Shown piece by piece: positions 16,400 to 25,946 of a stretch of 64,000 nucleotides of DNA. The notes below the pieces were generated by a model. The model was given only the letters and a program-made list of their open reading frames with translations, searched no databases and was not told the origin of the DNA. The number at the start of each line of letters is the position of its first letter. Position 1 is the first letter of the stretch. The DNA comes from an uncultured Opitutales bacterium (lineage in GTDB: Bacteria; Verrucomicrobiota; Verrucomicrobiia; Opitutales; Intestinicryptomonadaceae): assembly GCA_900547395.1 (NCBI GenBank), contig URGP01000009.1, forward strand, positions 1 through 64,000, read 5' to 3'. Both the position numbers and the translations under genes were made by a program.

Positions 16400-17461
16400 A
16401 TGCAAAAGAAATCCATTTTAATAACGGGCGGCGCGGGCTTCATAGGCTCGCATGTCGTGCGGCTTTTCTCGAAAAAATATCCCGATTACAAAATAGTGAA
16501 CTTGGACAAGCTCACATACGCGGGAAATCTTGAAAACTTAAAAGACATAGAAAATCTCCCGAATTACGCCTTTGAAAAATGCGATATTTGCGATGCCGAA
16601 AAAGTCGCGGAAATTTTTGATAACCACAACATAGATTCCGTAATACACCTTGCGGCGGAATCTCATGTCGATAGATCCATAGAAGATCCGCTTTGCTTTG
16701 CAAGAACAAACGTTTTGGGAACTTTGACTTTGTTAAACGCCGCAAAAAATTTCTGGAACGGCGATTTTGGCGGCAAGCTCTTCTACCACATTTCAACCGA
16801 CGAAGTCTACGGAAGCCTCAATAACGACGGCACGTTTTTTACGGAGACAACGCGCTACACTCCGCACAGCCCCTACTCCGCAAGCAAGGCTTCAAGCGAC
16901 CATTTTGTAAGGGCGTTCCACGACACCTACGGCATGCCCACAATAGTCACGAACTGCTCCAACAACTACGGACCCTACCAGTTCCCCGAAAAGCTCATTC
17001 CACTTTTTATCAACAACATTCGCAAATCCAAGCCCCTGCCCGTTTACGGCAAGGGAGAAAATATTCGCGACTGGCTATACGTCGAAGACCACGCAAGAGC
17101 AATCGACATTATCTTCCATAAAGGCAAAATTGCCGAAACATACAACATCGGCGGATTTAACGAATGGAAGAATATCGACTTGATAAAAGTCATAATAAAA
17201 ACCGTTGACAGGCTTTTGGGAAATCCCGAAGGATATTCGGAACATCTCATAACCTACGTAAAAGACCGTGCGGGGCATGATTTGCGCTACGCCATAGACT
17301 CCACGAAGCTCAAAACCGAGCTTGGCTGGGAGCCTTCGCTGCAGTTTGAAGAAGGCATAGAAAAAACCGTTAAATGGTACCTTGAAAATCAAGGCTGGCT
17401 CGACAGCGTAAGCTCGGGAGAATACGAAAAATACTATCAGAAGATGTATTCAAACAGATAG
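16400..17461 (+). CDS. rmlB: dTDP-glucose 4,6-dehydratase
   Basis: Converts dTDP-glucose to dTDP-4-keto-6-deoxyglucose using bound NAD+. A 353-residue SDR protein with TGGAGFIGSH (9-18), AAESHVDRS (85-93), the STDEVYG active-site strand (132-138, catalytic Asp-Glu pair) and the YSASK catalytic Tyr159/Lys163. It is followed four bases later by the 3,4-ketoisomerase gene instead of rmlC, so the intermediate is directed to a 3-amino sugar and not to rhamnose. Confidence 0.96.
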   Translation: MQKKSILITGGAGFIGSHVVRLFSKKYPDYKIVNLDKLTYAGNLENLKDIENLPNYAFEKCDICDAEKVAEIFDNHNIDSVIHLAAESHVDRSIEDPLCFARTNVLGTLTLLNAAKNFWNGDFGGKLFYHISTDEVYGSLNNDGTFFTETTRYTPHSPYSASKASSDHFVRAFHDTYGMPTIVTNCSNNYGPYQFPEKLIPLFINNIRKSKPLPVYGKGENIRDWLYVEDHARAIDIIFHKGKIAETYNIGGFNEWKNIDLIKVIIKTVDRLLGNPEGYSEHLITYVKDRAGHDLRYAIDSTKLKTELGWEPSLQFEEGIEKTVKWYLENQGWLDSVSSGEYEKYYQKMYSNR

Positions 17462-17465
17462 TTTT

Positions 17466-17873
17466 ATGGACGATTTTTTAAGAGACGTAAAAATAATTGA
17501 AGACAAGCGCGGAAAGCTTGCCGTATTTGAAAACGGCAACAACTGCCCGTTTGAAGTAAAGCGCACATACTGCATTTTCGATGTAAATGGAAACGAGGAG
17601 CGCGGATTTCACGCGCATAAAAAGCTCGAGCAAATCTGCGTATGCCTGAAAGGCTCGTGCGACTTTGTGCTTGACGACGGCAAAGAAAAAAGAACCTTTC
17701 ATTTGGACTCGCCCGCAAAAGGGCTGTACGTCGGCAACAATTTTTGGAGGGTTATGAAAAACTTTTCAAAAGACTGCGTACTGCTTGTCATTGCAAGCGA
17801 ACATTACGACGAGTCCGACTACATCCGCAACTACGAAGAATTTTTAACCCATATAAAAAATGCAACAAAGTAA
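17466..17873 (+). CDS. fdtA: dTDP-4-keto-6-deoxyglucose 3,4-ketoisomerase (FdtA/QdtA type)
   Basis: A 135-residue cupin that moves the keto group from C4 to C3 of dTDP-4-keto-6-deoxyglucose. The FdtA/QdtA hallmarks are visible: GKLAVFENGNNCPFEVKRTY (about 18-37), the catalytic GFHAHKKLEQ (near 53-62), CLKGSCDFVLDDG, and VIASEHYDESDYIRNYEEF near the C-terminus. FdtA gives the galacto and QdtA the gluco series; I cannot tell these apart by eye, so the symbol is provisional. It overlaps the next gene by 14 bases, which indicates coupled translation with the MaoC-type enzyme. Confidence 0.9.
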   Translation: MDDFLRDVKIIEDKRGKLAVFENGNNCPFEVKRTYCIFDVNGNEERGFHAHKKLEQICVCLKGSCDFVLDDGKEKRTFHLDSPAKGLYVGNNFWRVMKNFSKDCVLLVIASEHYDESDYIRNYEEFLTHIKNATK

Positions 17874-18321
17874 ATTAGGACTTTATTTTGAGGAGTTTGA
17901 AGAAGGTGCAACTATAAAACACGCCCTCTCGAAAACTATTTTTGAAAGCGACAACAATTTGTTCAGTTTGCTTACAATGAACCACCATCCGGTGCATACA
18001 AATGCAGACTACGCTTCTAAAAACCAGCATGGTAAAATTTTGGTTGTCGGAACACTGGTTTTTTCAATAGTGGTGGGAATGACTGTTCCGGACATAAGCG
18101 GCAAAGCAATCGCAAATTTAGGATATGAAGATATAAAGCATCTTGCCCCTGTTTTTATAGGAGACACTCTTTATGCAGAAACTAAAATTATTTCAAAAAG
18201 AGAATCCAAAACGAAAAAAGACCGCGGCATAATTTATGTTGAAACCATTGCCCATAACCAAAAAGGAGAAAAGGTTTTGAGTTTCCGTCGCAATGTTCTC
18301 GTCAAAAAAAGCAAAGAGTAA
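17860..18321 (+). CDS. MaoC-like hydratase/dehydratase (hot-dog fold)
   Basis: A 153-residue single hot-dog domain with the MaoC hydratase motif region (NLFSLLTMNHHPVHTNADYA, about 28-47, supplying the Asp/His pair) and a C-terminal strand DRGIIYVETIAHNQKGEKV followed by SFRRNVLV. This is the subgroup usually found beside CitE-like lyases, which includes mesaconyl-CoA hydratases. It likely adds or removes water on a short dicarboxylic acyl-CoA. Overlap with fdtA and a three-base gap to the CitE-like gene place it firmly inside the amino-sugar operon. A role in supplying an acyl-CoA for sugar N-acylation is inference. Confidence 0.85.
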   Translation: MQQSKLGLYFEEFEEGATIKHALSKTIFESDNNLFSLLTMNHHPVHTNADYASKNQHGKILVVGTLVFSIVVGMTVPDISGKAIANLGYEDIKHLAPVFIGDTLYAETKIISKRESKTKKDRGIIYVETIAHNQKGEKVLSFRRNVLVKKSKE

Positions 18322-18324
18322 AAA

Positions 18325-19200
18325 ATGGAACATTTATTCAGAAGCTTAATGTTTGTGCCTGCCCATAACGACAGGCTTATGAATAGCGCGTCAAGAAGCA
18401 ACGCAGATGTATTGCTGCTTGACATAGAAGATTCGGTTCCGCCAAAGGACAAGCAGACTGCAAGAAATAACATTTTATCCTACATAAGAAACGGAACATT
18501 CAATGGGCGTCCGCTTTATCCGCGAATAAATGACCGTGAAAGCGGAGAGCTTTTAAAAGACGTTTACCAGCTCACTGTAGAAGGTATTGCGGGATTTATG
18601 TATCCCAAAGCAACAAACGGACAGGACATTTACTTTATAGGAAAGCTTCTTGAAACCATTGAATACGAAAAACGGTTGCCGATAGGCACCTTCAAGCTCA
18701 TTCCACTTATAGAAACCACAGGCGCTGTCGTGAACATAAAGGAAATCTGCCAAGCCTGCCATAGGGTAGTTGCAGTGGCATTTGGATGCGAAGACTATGT
18801 CACAAACCTACAAGGCAAGCACGACGAAAACGGCGACAGCATTTTTACCGCACGCTCCATGATTGCAATGGGAGCAAGATCTTCCAACGTCCTGCCTATC
18901 GACACTGTGCATATAAAAGTCCATGATTTGGAAGACTTGGAAAGAAACTTGATTTTATCGAGAAAACTTGGATTTGAAGGAATGCTTGTGCTAAATCCCA
19001 AGGAATTGCCATTGGTCCATAAATACTATTCCCCAACCGAAGAAGAAGTCTCTTGGGCGGAAGAAATGATTTCGCTTGCAGAAGAAGCCTCTAAAAACGG
19101 CAAAGGCGTTGCAATGAAAGAAAATAAATTCATTGGACCTCCGATGGTAAAAATGGCAAAAAACATCATAAAGAAAAACAATCTCACAAAAAAAATATGA
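18325..19200 (+). CDS. CitE-like CoA-ester lyase (HpcH/HpaI aldolase family)
   Basis: A 291-residue TIM-barrel protein of the malyl/citramalyl-CoA lyase type. It has RSLMFVPAHNDRLMNSA (about 6-22), the metal region LLLDIEDSVPP (about 33-43), a catalytic Arg near PLYPRIND, the metal Glu in PLIETTGAVVNI (near 130), and AFGCEDYVTN near 155. Members cleave or form malyl-CoA, methylmalyl-CoA or citramalyl-CoA. Paired with the upstream MaoC enzyme it could interconvert, for example, glyoxylate plus an acyl-CoA with an unsaturated dicarboxylyl-CoA. It lies between sugar-nucleotide genes, so a biosynthetic use is more likely than central metabolism. Confidence 0.87.
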   Translation: MEHLFRSLMFVPAHNDRLMNSASRSNADVLLLDIEDSVPPKDKQTARNNILSYIRNGTFNGRPLYPRINDRESGELLKDVYQLTVEGIAGFMYPKATNGQDIYFIGKLLETIEYEKRLPIGTFKLIPLIETTGAVVNIKEICQACHRVVAVAFGCEDYVTNLQGKHDENGDSIFTARSMIAMGARSSNVLPIDTVHIKVHDLEDLERNLILSRKLGFEGMLVLNPKELPLVHKYYSPTEEEVSWAEEMISLAEEASKNGKGVAMKENKFIGPPMVKMAKNIIKKNNLTKKI

Positions 19201-19289
19201 ATTGCAATATAGATGAAACGAACCTGCAAGAGGAATATAACCTGCATTTTGAGCATCAATGCGAATTGATGAAAAACAAACGCGGATAG
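19197..19289 (+). CDS. possible 30-residue small protein
   Basis: A short frame starts with the ATG that overlaps the CitE-like stop (ATGA) and encodes MNCNIDETNLQEEYNLHFEH plus ten further residues ending in KNKRG. It is charged and has no hydrophobic segment. It fills most of the 125-bp gap before the acyltransferase gene, the largest gap in an otherwise tightly packed operon. It may be a remnant or chance frame; I recognise nothing in it. Confidence 0.25.
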   Translation: MNCNIDETNLQEEYNLHFEHQCELMKNKRG

Positions 19290-19325
19290 AACACATTTGA
19301 TTGTAATAAATGAGGATTTGGGTTT

Positions 19326-19988
19326 ATGAGTAAAAAAGTAATAATCATAGGTGGAGAAGGTAACGGCGGCGTCATAGCCTCTTGCATAGAAGATAACCGC
19401 AGGCGTTTCGGCGATTTGGAATGGGAAGTCGCAGGCTTTGTAAACGACTACGAAAAAGAAGTTTGCGGATACCATGTTTTGGGCGGAACAGGCGATGTCC
19501 AAAAACTTTTGGAAAATCCGGAATACTATTTTATGTGGGGCATACACATGATTGGCAGAAATATTCTGACTGAAAAAGTCTTCCGCAAAGTCAACATTCC
19601 TCAAGAACGATTTGCCACAATTATACATAAAACCGCATTTATAGCCGAAAGCGCGGTTTTGGAGCCCGGAGTATTTGTAATGTCAAATTGTTATGTCGGT
19701 CCCCAATCCCGAATTGGACAATGTTCGCTTATGATGGCAAATTCGCTAATCGGGCATAATACTACAGTTGGGCCCCTTTGCCATTTCTCAGTAGGGTCAA
19801 TAACAAGCTCTTACATAACAATCGGAACATGTTCCGACGTCACGCTCGGGGCAAAAGTTCTTGAAAAGAGAAATATCGGAAACTTTGCGGTAGCAGGCGC
19901 GGCAAGCCTCGTTACACATGACATCCCAGACTACGAAATACATGTTGGAACTCCCGCAAAATTTTTAAAAAGAATAAGAGAAGACTGA
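19326..19988 (+). CDS. PglD/NeuD-type sugar N- or O-acyltransferase
   Basis: A 220-residue enzyme with the two-part PglD/NeuD/PerB architecture: a small Rossmann-like N-terminal domain ([19 protein letters not shown]) binding the nucleotide sugar, then a left-handed beta-helix of hexapeptide repeats (about 95-205). The catalytic His is expected in [10 protein letters not shown] (near 140). It uses an acyl-CoA to acylate the amino group formed by the next gene's aminotransferase (two bases downstream). Typical FdtC/QdtC enzymes of dTDP-3-amino sugars lack this N-terminal domain, so the choice of enzyme here is unusual. The adjacent MaoC and CitE-like genes raise the possibility that its donor is not acetyl-CoA. 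Confidence 0.88.
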   Translation: MSKKVIIIGGEGNGGVIASCIEDNRRRFGDLEWEVAGFVNDYEKEVCGYHVLGGTGDVQKLLENPEYYFMWGIHMIGRNILTEKVFRKVNIPQERFATIIHKTAFIAESAVLEPGVFVMSNCYVGPQSRIGQCSLMMANSLIGHNTTVGPLCHFSVGSITSSYITIGTCSDVTLGAKVLEKRNIGNFAVAGAASLVTHDIPDYEIHVGTPAKFLKRIRED

Positions 19989-19989
19989 T

Positions 19990-21093
19990 ATGATTAAATT
20001 TTTGGACTTGCAGAAGCTCACGCAAAAATATTCCGCCGAAATAAAGGCGGCGGCAGACAGGGTCATTGATTCAGGCTGGTTTTTGCAGGGCAGGGAAAAC
20101 GAAGAATTTGAGGCTCAATACGCAAATTATATCGGCTCGAAACACTGCATAGGTTGCGCAAACGGATTGGACGCCTTAATCTGGATTTTCCGCGCCTATG
20201 TCGAGCTTGGGGTAATGAAGGCGGGAGACGAAGTAATCGTTCCCGCAAACACTTATATCGCGACAATTCTCGCAATTACCGAAAACGGCTTGAAGCCTGT
20301 CTTGGTCGAGCCTACGCTTGACAATTTGCAAATCGACGAAAATAAAATCGAGGAAGCTTTGACGGAAAAGACAAAGGCAATTTGCATCGTCCACCTTTAC
20401 GGCAGATGCGCATATACAAAAAAGATTGCCGACATCTGCAAATCCAAAAACTTAAAGCTTATAGAAGACAATGCCCAAGCGCACGGATGCACCTTTGAAG
20501 GCGTAAGAACCGGCAATTTGGGCGACGCCGCAGGGCATAGTTTCTACCCCGGCAAAAACATCGGAGCCCTCGGCGATGCTGGAGCGGTCACTACAAGCGA
20601 CGGCGAACTTGCAAAAACAATCCGCGCACTCGCAAACTACGGCTCTTCAAAAAAATATGTATTTAAATACTGCGGACGAAACAGCCGTTTGGACGAAATT
20701 CAGGCGGCGTTTCTAAAAGTAAAGCTCGCCCACATTGAGGAAGACAACAAGCACCGCCAAGAAATTGCGAAATTCTACTATGAGAACATCAAAAATCCTC
20801 TTGTGCGTCTTCCCAAAAAGTTAAGCGACGCAAACAACGTATATCACATTTTCCCCGTTCTTTGCGAAAAAAGAGACGCTCTGCAAGCGCACCTGTCGCA
20901 AAATCAAATTCAAACGCTAATCCACTACCCCATTGCCCCGCACAAGCAGGAGTGCTATAAAGATTGGAATTCAATTTCTCTTCCAATAACGGAAAAAATC
21001 CACGCACAGGAGTTGTCGCTTCCGATTTCCCCCGTTCTGGGGCTTGAAGAAGCCAAAGAAGTAGTCCGCGCAATAAACGAATTTAATGCCTGA
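19990..21093 (+). CDS. fdtB: DegT/DnrJ/EryC1 sugar aminotransferase (FdtB type)
   Basis: PLP enzyme expected to aminate C3 of dTDP-3-keto-6-deoxyhexose with glutamate, giving dTDP-Fuc3N or its Qui3N epimer. The 367-residue protein starts [17 protein letters not shown]. It has the substrate region GCANGLDAL (56-64), [10 protein letters not shown] (157-166) and the Schiff-base lysine in [15 protein letters not shown] (Lys189). This is the FdtB/QdtB form of the motif. The operon order rmlA-rmlB-ketoisomerase-acyltransferase-aminotransferase supports the call. It overlaps wzx by eight bases. Confidence 0.92.
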   Translation: MIKFLDLQKLTQKYSAEIKAAADRVIDSGWFLQGRENEEFEAQYANYIGSKHCIGCANGLDALIWIFRAYVELGVMKAGDEVIVPANTYIATILAITENGLKPVLVEPTLDNLQIDENKIEEALTEKTKAICIVHLYGRCAYTKKIADICKSKNLKLIEDNAQAHGCTFEGVRTGNLGDAAGHSFYPGKNIGALGDAGAVTTSDGELAKTIRALANYGSSKKYVFKYCGRNSRLDEIQAAFLKVKLAHIEEDNKHRQEIAKFYYENIKNPLVRLPKKLSDANNVYHIFPVLCEKRDALQAHLSQNQIQTLIHYPIAPHKQECYKDWNSISLPITEKIHAQELSLPISPVLGLEEAKEVVRAINEFNA

Positions 21094-22579
21094 CGAAACC
21101 CAAAAGAAAAGCTACAGAGACGTTTTCAAGGCGACAAGCATTTTTGGCGGAGCGCAAATATTTTTAATTCTAATAAATATTTTCAGAGCCAAAATAATTG
21201 CCCTGCTCTTGGGAACTGTCGGTTTTGGTGTGTACAATTTGTTTAACTCCACAATACTGCTCGTAAATTCCATATCGAATTTGGGTCTGCCATTCAGCGC
21301 GGTAAGAGACATTTCATACGCCTACGGAAAAAACGACGGCAAAACCATCGCAAAAACAATTTTATCTTTCCGCAGGCTTGTTTGGCTCACGGGCATCGCG
21401 GGCGCGCTAATAATGGTTTTATTCTGCGTTCCGATAAGCAACTGGACTTTCCACAATTCGGATAAGAGCCTTGAATTTGCCCTTGCGGGGTCAATCGTGT
21501 TTTTAACTGCAATTTCAAGCGGGCAATTATCGCTCCTGCGCGGAGTGCGAAGAATTGCCGACTGCGCAAAAGCTACAATTTTCAGCGGCATTTGCGGGCT
21601 TTTGGCGTCGCTTCCGCTATACTGGATTTGCGGGATAAAAGGCATTGTGCCGTCTCTTGTAATAGCCTCAGCGGCAACTCTTGCTGTCTCATATTTTTAC
21701 TCCAAAAAAGTCGCCGTCGAAAAAGTGGAAATGGGCTGGCAAGAAACGTTCAACGTCGGCAAGGACATGGTTAAGATTGGCTTTTTGGTGACGCTTGCGG
21801 GAATAATCACGCAGTTTGCAGGATGGCTTATATACATATTCGTCTCAAAATTCGGAGGGCTTGAAGAAGTCGGGCTGTATGCGGCGGGCTGGACAATGAC
21901 AAACCAATACACAAACATAGTTTTTAGCGCAATGGGAACTGACTATCTTCCGCGCCTTTCGGCATTGAAAGACGATAACGCAAAAATTTCGGAAGCCGCA
22001 AACCAGCAGTCAGAAATCGCGCTTCTTATCATCGGGCCCGCAATGATTTTATTTTTGTCCGTTTTGCCCATTGCAATCTATGTCTTGTTTTCCGCAAAAT
22101 TTTTGTCGATAATAAAATTTGTGCAGTGGATGCTGCTTGGAATGGCGTTTAAAACAGTGTCTTGGACGCTCGGATTTATAATCCTCGGCAAGGGAGACTC
22201 TAAAATGTTTATGCTAACCGAAGTCGGCATAAAATTTATTTCGCTTCCCGCCTACCTTTTGGGATACTACTATTTCGGGCTTGAAGGTATTGGCATTGCG
22301 TTCTGCGCGGTCTATGTATCATATCTTGCCCTAACCGCGCTCATCTGCATAAAAAAATATGGCTACAAATTCTCTGCGGAGCATTTAAAAGTATTTTTTA
22401 CCACTATCTTGCTGACGCTTGCGGCGTTTGTGCCACTATATTTTTGGGGCTTCCCGACAGCATATGCAAGCGGATTTGCGGCATTTGCATTATCCGCGGC
22501 TTATTCGCTTTTTGAACTTCACAAAAGAATGGATCTTGCCGCAATATTCGCAAAATTAAAATCGAAGTTTTTGGTTTAA
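21086..22579 (+). CDS. wzx: O-antigen/polysaccharide flippase (Wzx, MOP superfamily)
   Basis: Moves the finished undecaprenyl-pyrophosphate-linked repeat unit from the cytoplasmic to the periplasmic face. A 497-residue protein with about twelve to fourteen membrane helices in two MATE-like bundles. It opens [20 protein letters not shown] and contains the family-typical [18 protein letters not shown] (about 34-51). It overlaps the fdtB gene and is followed by two glycosyltransferases, the normal setting of Wzx in a Wzy-dependent locus. Confidence 0.92.
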   Translation: MPDETQKKSYRDVFKATSIFGGAQIFLILINIFRAKIIALLLGTVGFGVYNLFNSTILLVNSISNLGLPFSAVRDISYAYGKNDGKTIAKTILSFRRLVWLTGIAGALIMVLFCVPISNWTFHNSDKSLEFALAGSIVFLTAISSGQLSLLRGVRRIADCAKATIFSGICGLLASLPLYWICGIKGIVPSLVIASAATLAVSYFYSKKVAVEKVEMGWQETFNVGKDMVKIGFLVTLAGIITQFAGWLIYIFVSKFGGLEEVGLYAAGWTMTNQYTNIVFSAMGTDYLPRLSALKDDNAKISEAANQQSEIALLIIGPAMILFLSVLPIAIYVLFSAKFLSIIKFVQWMLLGMAFKTVSWTLGFIILGKGDSKMFMLTEVGIKFISLPAYLLGYYYFGLEGIGIAFCAVYVSYLALTALICIKKYGYKFSAEHLKVFFTTILLTLAAFVPLYFWGFPTAYASGFAAFALSAAYSLFELHKRMDLAAIFAKLKSKFLV

Positions 22580-22582
22580 ATT

Positions 22583-23548
22583 ATGGAAGAAGAAGACATC
22601 TCAAAAAAACCATTGGTAAGCGTCGGGGTACTCACATACAACTCCGCGAAAACCGTGCTTGAAACGCTTGAAAGCATCAAGGCCCAAACTTACGAAAACA
22701 TTGAGCTGATCATAAGCGACGACGCCTCGAAAGATAATACGGTCGAAGTTTGCAAAAAATGGATTGAAGAAAACAAGGGCAGATTTGTGCGCTGCGAAGT
22801 TTTGACCGTTCCTGAAAATACCGGCATTCCCGCAAATGCAAACAGGCGTTTAATGGCGTCAAACGGAGTATGGAGCAAAGGAATAGCGGCTGACGACATC
22901 CTCGCCCATGACTGTGTTGAAAATTTCATAAATTACACAAAAGAAAATCCCGACGCAAAAATCATATTCGCTAAAATGCAGCGCTTTAAGGAGGTTTTTA
23001 AAGAGGAAAATTTCCGAGAAATAACCGATGCAAATGCAAAATGCTTTTGCGAAACTTACAAAACAGCGGAAGAACAATACAATGCCCTCCTTAGAAGAAT
23101 GCGTTGTTCCCCTGTCACGATGTTTGCAAATCTAAAAATTTTAAAAGAGATAAAATACGACGAAAGCTTTAAAACCGTAGAAGACTATCCTATGTGGCTT
23201 CGCCTTACAACATCAGGCGTAAAGTTCAGCTATATGGATAAACTTGTCGCCTATTACAGGCTCTCCCCAAACAGCATTTCCGCAAGCGACTGCTCCGATT
23301 TGCGAAAAACCATGAGATTTGGAAAATCCATAAAAAATTTTAAAATGACGTATATTTGCCCAAATCTGCCATTCTTCAGAAGAATGAAATTGCGCTTTAC
23401 ATTTCTTAAAATCGACATCTTCGACAAACTCGGATTGCTAAAAGAAAATGCCTCCCCAAGAAAACTCGCACTACTTCGCCTGTTAAACGCAATGACGTCA
23501 CCCTTTATACTGCTGAAAAAATTAAAGACGAAACAAAAACCAAAGTAA
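22583..23548 (+). CDS. glycosyltransferase family 2
   Basis: A 321-residue GT-A enzyme. VSVGVLTYNSAKTVLETLES (about 9-28) and LIISDDASKDNTV (about 43-55) form the nucleotide-binding part. ADDILAHDCVENF (near 98) carries the metal-binding DD, and the substrate loop VEDYPMWLRLTTSG is near 200. Wzx/Wzy loci need one such transferase per linkage. Bases 22781-23080 have a diverged copy at 11374-11673. It follows wzx by three bases and precedes a GT4 gene by 14. Confidence 0.93.
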   Translation: MEEEDISKKPLVSVGVLTYNSAKTVLETLESIKAQTYENIELIISDDASKDNTVEVCKKWIEENKGRFVRCEVLTVPENTGIPANANRRLMASNGVWSKGIAADDILAHDCVENFINYTKENPDAKIIFAKMQRFKEVFKEENFREITDANAKCFCETYKTAEEQYNALLRRMRCSPVTMFANLKILKEIKYDESFKTVEDYPMWLRLTTSGVKFSYMDKLVAYYRLSPNSISASDCSDLRKTMRFGKSIKNFKMTYICPNLPFFRRMKLRFTFLKIDIFDKLGLLKENASPRKLALLRLLNAMTSPFILLKKLKTKQKPK

Positions 23549-23562
23549 AAATTGAGCCGAAA

Positions 23563-24762
23563 ATGAATGTTCTGCAATTTTCAATCTCCTATTCTTTAAA
23601 TTCAGACACAATAGACTCCGATATGGCGGAAGCCCTCGTCAAGGCGGGGCATAAGGTCTGCGCCCTTTCAATGGATCCCAAATTCAATTCAAAAGAAGGG
23701 GAAATACACAATAAAAACGGAGTTGAGGTTCTTTGCGTGAAGACGGGAGCGGTGCAAAAAGTTTCAAAATACAAAAAAGGTGTAAATTTCCTGATGCTTC
23801 CGCGCATTGTAAAAAAAGCCGTGCAAAAACACTGGGGAAACAACAGCTTCGATTTCATATTGTTTGAAGCTCCACCTGTCACTTTGCAAAGCGTTATAAG
23901 GTGGGCAAAAAATAAATTCAACTGCCCTGCATACCTTATGCAAAAGGATATTTTTCCGCAAAACGCCGTAGATTTAAAATTCTTCGGCAAACGCTCTCTG
24001 GCATACGCGTATTTCAGAAGCCAAGAAAAGAAAATGCTTAAAGCTTCCGATTTTATAGGCTGCATGTCCCAAGCAAACATAGACTACATAAGAAAACACA
24101 ATCCTTATTTAAATCCCGAATGCGTGGAATATTTCCCGAACACAAAATTTATCAAGCCTAAAAAAGAAGAAAATAAAGCTGATATAAGAAAAAAATATTC
24201 AATGCCGCAAAACGCTTGCATATTCCTCTTCGGAGGCAATATGGGGAAACCCCAAAATGTCGAAATAATTTGTAAAGCCATGGATTATTTCAATAAAGAC
24301 AACTCTGTGTTTTTCCTTTTCATAGGCTCCGGAACAGACGCGAATGTATTAAAAAAACATATAAAGGACACTCCAATAACAAACGCTCTTTTTTTGGATT
24401 ATATGCCGAGAGACGATTACGAAAAAATCCTGCGCGCTTGCGATGTCGGGCTTATTTCCTTGAATCCCAACTTTACCATTCCGAATTATCCGTCAAAAAT
24501 TCTGTCGTATATGGAATGTTCAATCCCCGTAGTAGCATCGTTGGATTTAAATACTGACTATGGGAAGCTTTTGCAGGAAGACGCAAAATGCGGATATTGG
24601 TCGGACGCCTCCAAGCCCGAAGAGTTTATTGCCAACTTAAAAAAAATGTCGCAAAACCTCGAAAATGCGCGAGAAATGGGATTAAACGGAAGGAAATATC
24701 TTGAAGAACATTTCGATGTTATAAAATCCGTAAAAATTTTAGAGGGGCACTTTTTAAAATAA
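23563..24762 (+). CDS. glycosyltransferase family 4, last gene of the operon
   Basis: A 399-residue GT-B enzyme. The N-terminal half contains the acceptor region with YLMQKDIFPQNAV (near 126), the form seen in WbuB-like transferases. The C-terminal half has FLFGGNMGKPQNVEII (near 221), FLFIGSGTDANVLKKH, and a donor motif region around ISLNPNFTIPNYPSKILSY. WbuB-like enzymes use UDP-L-FucNAc, and the facing operon makes exactly that donor, so L-fucosaminyl transfer is a reasonable but unproven guess. A strong bidirectional terminator lies 15 bp beyond the stop. Confidence 0.88.
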   Translation: MNVLQFSISYSLNSDTIDSDMAEALVKAGHKVCALSMDPKFNSKEGEIHNKNGVEVLCVKTGAVQKVSKYKKGVNFLMLPRIVKKAVQKHWGNNSFDFILFEAPPVTLQSVIRWAKNKFNCPAYLMQKDIFPQNAVDLKFFGKRSLAYAYFRSQEKKMLKASDFIGCMSQANIDYIRKHNPYLNPECVEYFPNTKFIKPKKEENKADIRKKYSMPQNACIFLFGGNMGKPQNVEIICKAMDYFNKDNSVFFLFIGSGTDANVLKKHIKDTPITNALFLDYMPRDDYEKILRACDVGLISLNPNFTIPNYPSKILSYMECSIPVVASLDLNTDYGKLLQEDAKCGYWSDASKPEEFIANLKKMSQNLENAREMGLNGRKYLEEHFDVIKSVKILEGHFLK

Positions 24763-24776
24763 GCAAAAAACGTAAA

Positions 24777-24802
24777 AAAAATCCCGCAAATACGGGATTT
24801 TT
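24777..24802. terminator. bidirectional rho-independent terminator
   Basis: The 10-bp stem AAAAATCCCG / CGGGATTTTT (24777-24786 with 24793-24802) closes a six-base loop and has A and T runs on both sides. It sits between two converging operons, ending the rmlA operon and the fnl operon. Confidence 0.9.
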
Positions 24803-24820
24803 AGTTTGTCGTTAAAAAAG

Positions 24821-25945
24821 CTATTTGTTCCAAATAAATTTGTTTATGATTTTAGCGTAGCTTTGGATTATTTTCACAACTTTTACGGACACGTTTTCGT
24901 CGCAATAGTCCGTGGCAAGATAAGTTTTTTCTCCATTTTTACGCATTGCAACCGACAAGTCTATCGCCTGCTCGACATCGTTGCCTGTAATCCCGCCAAT
25001 CACAACAGTGCCCTTGTCGAGCACTTCCGGCCTTTCGGTCGAAGTGCGGAGCAAAACGCCCGCAAAGCCAAGCATTGCGCTTTCCTCCGAAAGAGTGCCG
25101 CTGTCAGAAAGCACGCAAAAACTATTTTTTTGAAGTTTATTGTAATCCAAAAAGCCGAAAGGCTGCAAACTTTTTACAAGTGGATGGAATTTAAAATTGC
25201 GAGCCTCGATAAATTTTTTGCTTCGCGGATGCGTCGAGTAAATTATCGGCATCTTATAACGTTCGGCAATATTATTTACCGCATTCATAAGAGACATAAA
25301 GTTTTTTTCATTGTCGATATTTTCTTCGCGATGGGCGGAAAGCATTATATACTTGCCATTTTCAAGACCCAAACGATCCAAAACGTCGCTTGCGTCGATT
25401 TTTTTTGCGTGCTCCTTTAAAACTTCCCGCATGGGAGAACCAGTGACAAAAACATACTCCTTGCGAATGCCTTCCGAAAGCAAATATCTGCGGGAATGCT
25501 CCGTATAGGGCAAATTTACGTCTGAAATATGGTCGACGATTTTGCGGTTTATTTCTTCGGGAACATTTTGGTCGAAACACCGGTTGCCCGCTTCCATATG
25601 AAAAATCGGGATTTTCAGTCTTTTTGCCGAAATCGAGGAAAGAGCCGAATTTGTGTCCCCCAAAATCAAGAGGGCGTCGGGCTTTTCTTTAAGCATTGCA
25701 TCGTACGATTTGGCAATAATGTTGCCCATGGTTTCGCCCAATGTTTTGCCAACGCTTTCCAAATAATAATCAGGAGCGCGAAGCCCCAAGTCTTTGAAAA
25801 AAACCTCGTTTAAAGCATAGTCCCAATTCTGCCCCGTGTGGACAAGAATTTGGTTGAAATACTTGTCGCACGCCTTAATGCACGCCGAAAGCCTTATGAT
25901 TTCAGGGCGCGTGCCAATAACAGTCATCACTTTTAGCTTTTCCAT
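24821..25945 (-). CDS. fnlC: UDP-L-FucNAc-forming C2 epimerase (FnlC/CapG type)
   Basis: Last step to UDP-N-acetyl-L-fucosamine: C2 epimerisation of the UDP-L-PneNAc (6-deoxy-talo) intermediate, by a UDP-GlcNAc-2-epimerase-fold enzyme. The 374-residue protein starts MEKLKVMTVIGTRPEIIRLS, the CapG opening, and has VHTGQNWDYALNEVFF, PDYYLESVG, HMEAGNRCFDQNVPEEINRK (near 138) and VLSDSGTLSEES near 280. ATG 25945 begins one base after the fnlB stop and matches the family; an in-frame start at 25960 would add five residues. The third gene of fnlABC is thus in the canonical order. Confidence 0.94.
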   Translation of the reverse strand: MEKLKVMTVIGTRPEIIRLSACIKACDKYFNQILVHTGQNWDYALNEVFFKDLGLRAPDYYLESVGKTLGETMGNIIAKSYDAMLKEKPDALLILGDTNSALSSISAKRLKIPIFHMEAGNRCFDQNVPEEINRKIVDHISDVNLPYTEHSRRYLLSEGIRKEYVFVTGSPMREVLKEHAKKIDASDVLDRLGLENGKYIMLSAHREENIDNEKNFMSLMNAVNNIAERYKMPIIYSTHPRSKKFIEARNFKFHPLVKSLQPFGFLDYNKLQKNSFCVLSDSGTLSEESAMLGFAGVLLRTSTERPEVLDKGTVVIGGITGNDVEQAIDLSVAMRKNGEKTYLATDYCDENVSVKVVKIIQSYAKIINKFIWNK

Positions 25946-25946
25946 A

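Noticed and set aside
24806..25420. 204-codon + strand frame opposite fnlC
   Set aside because: Shadow of the fnlC gene on the other strand; begins at the terminator and has no independent features.
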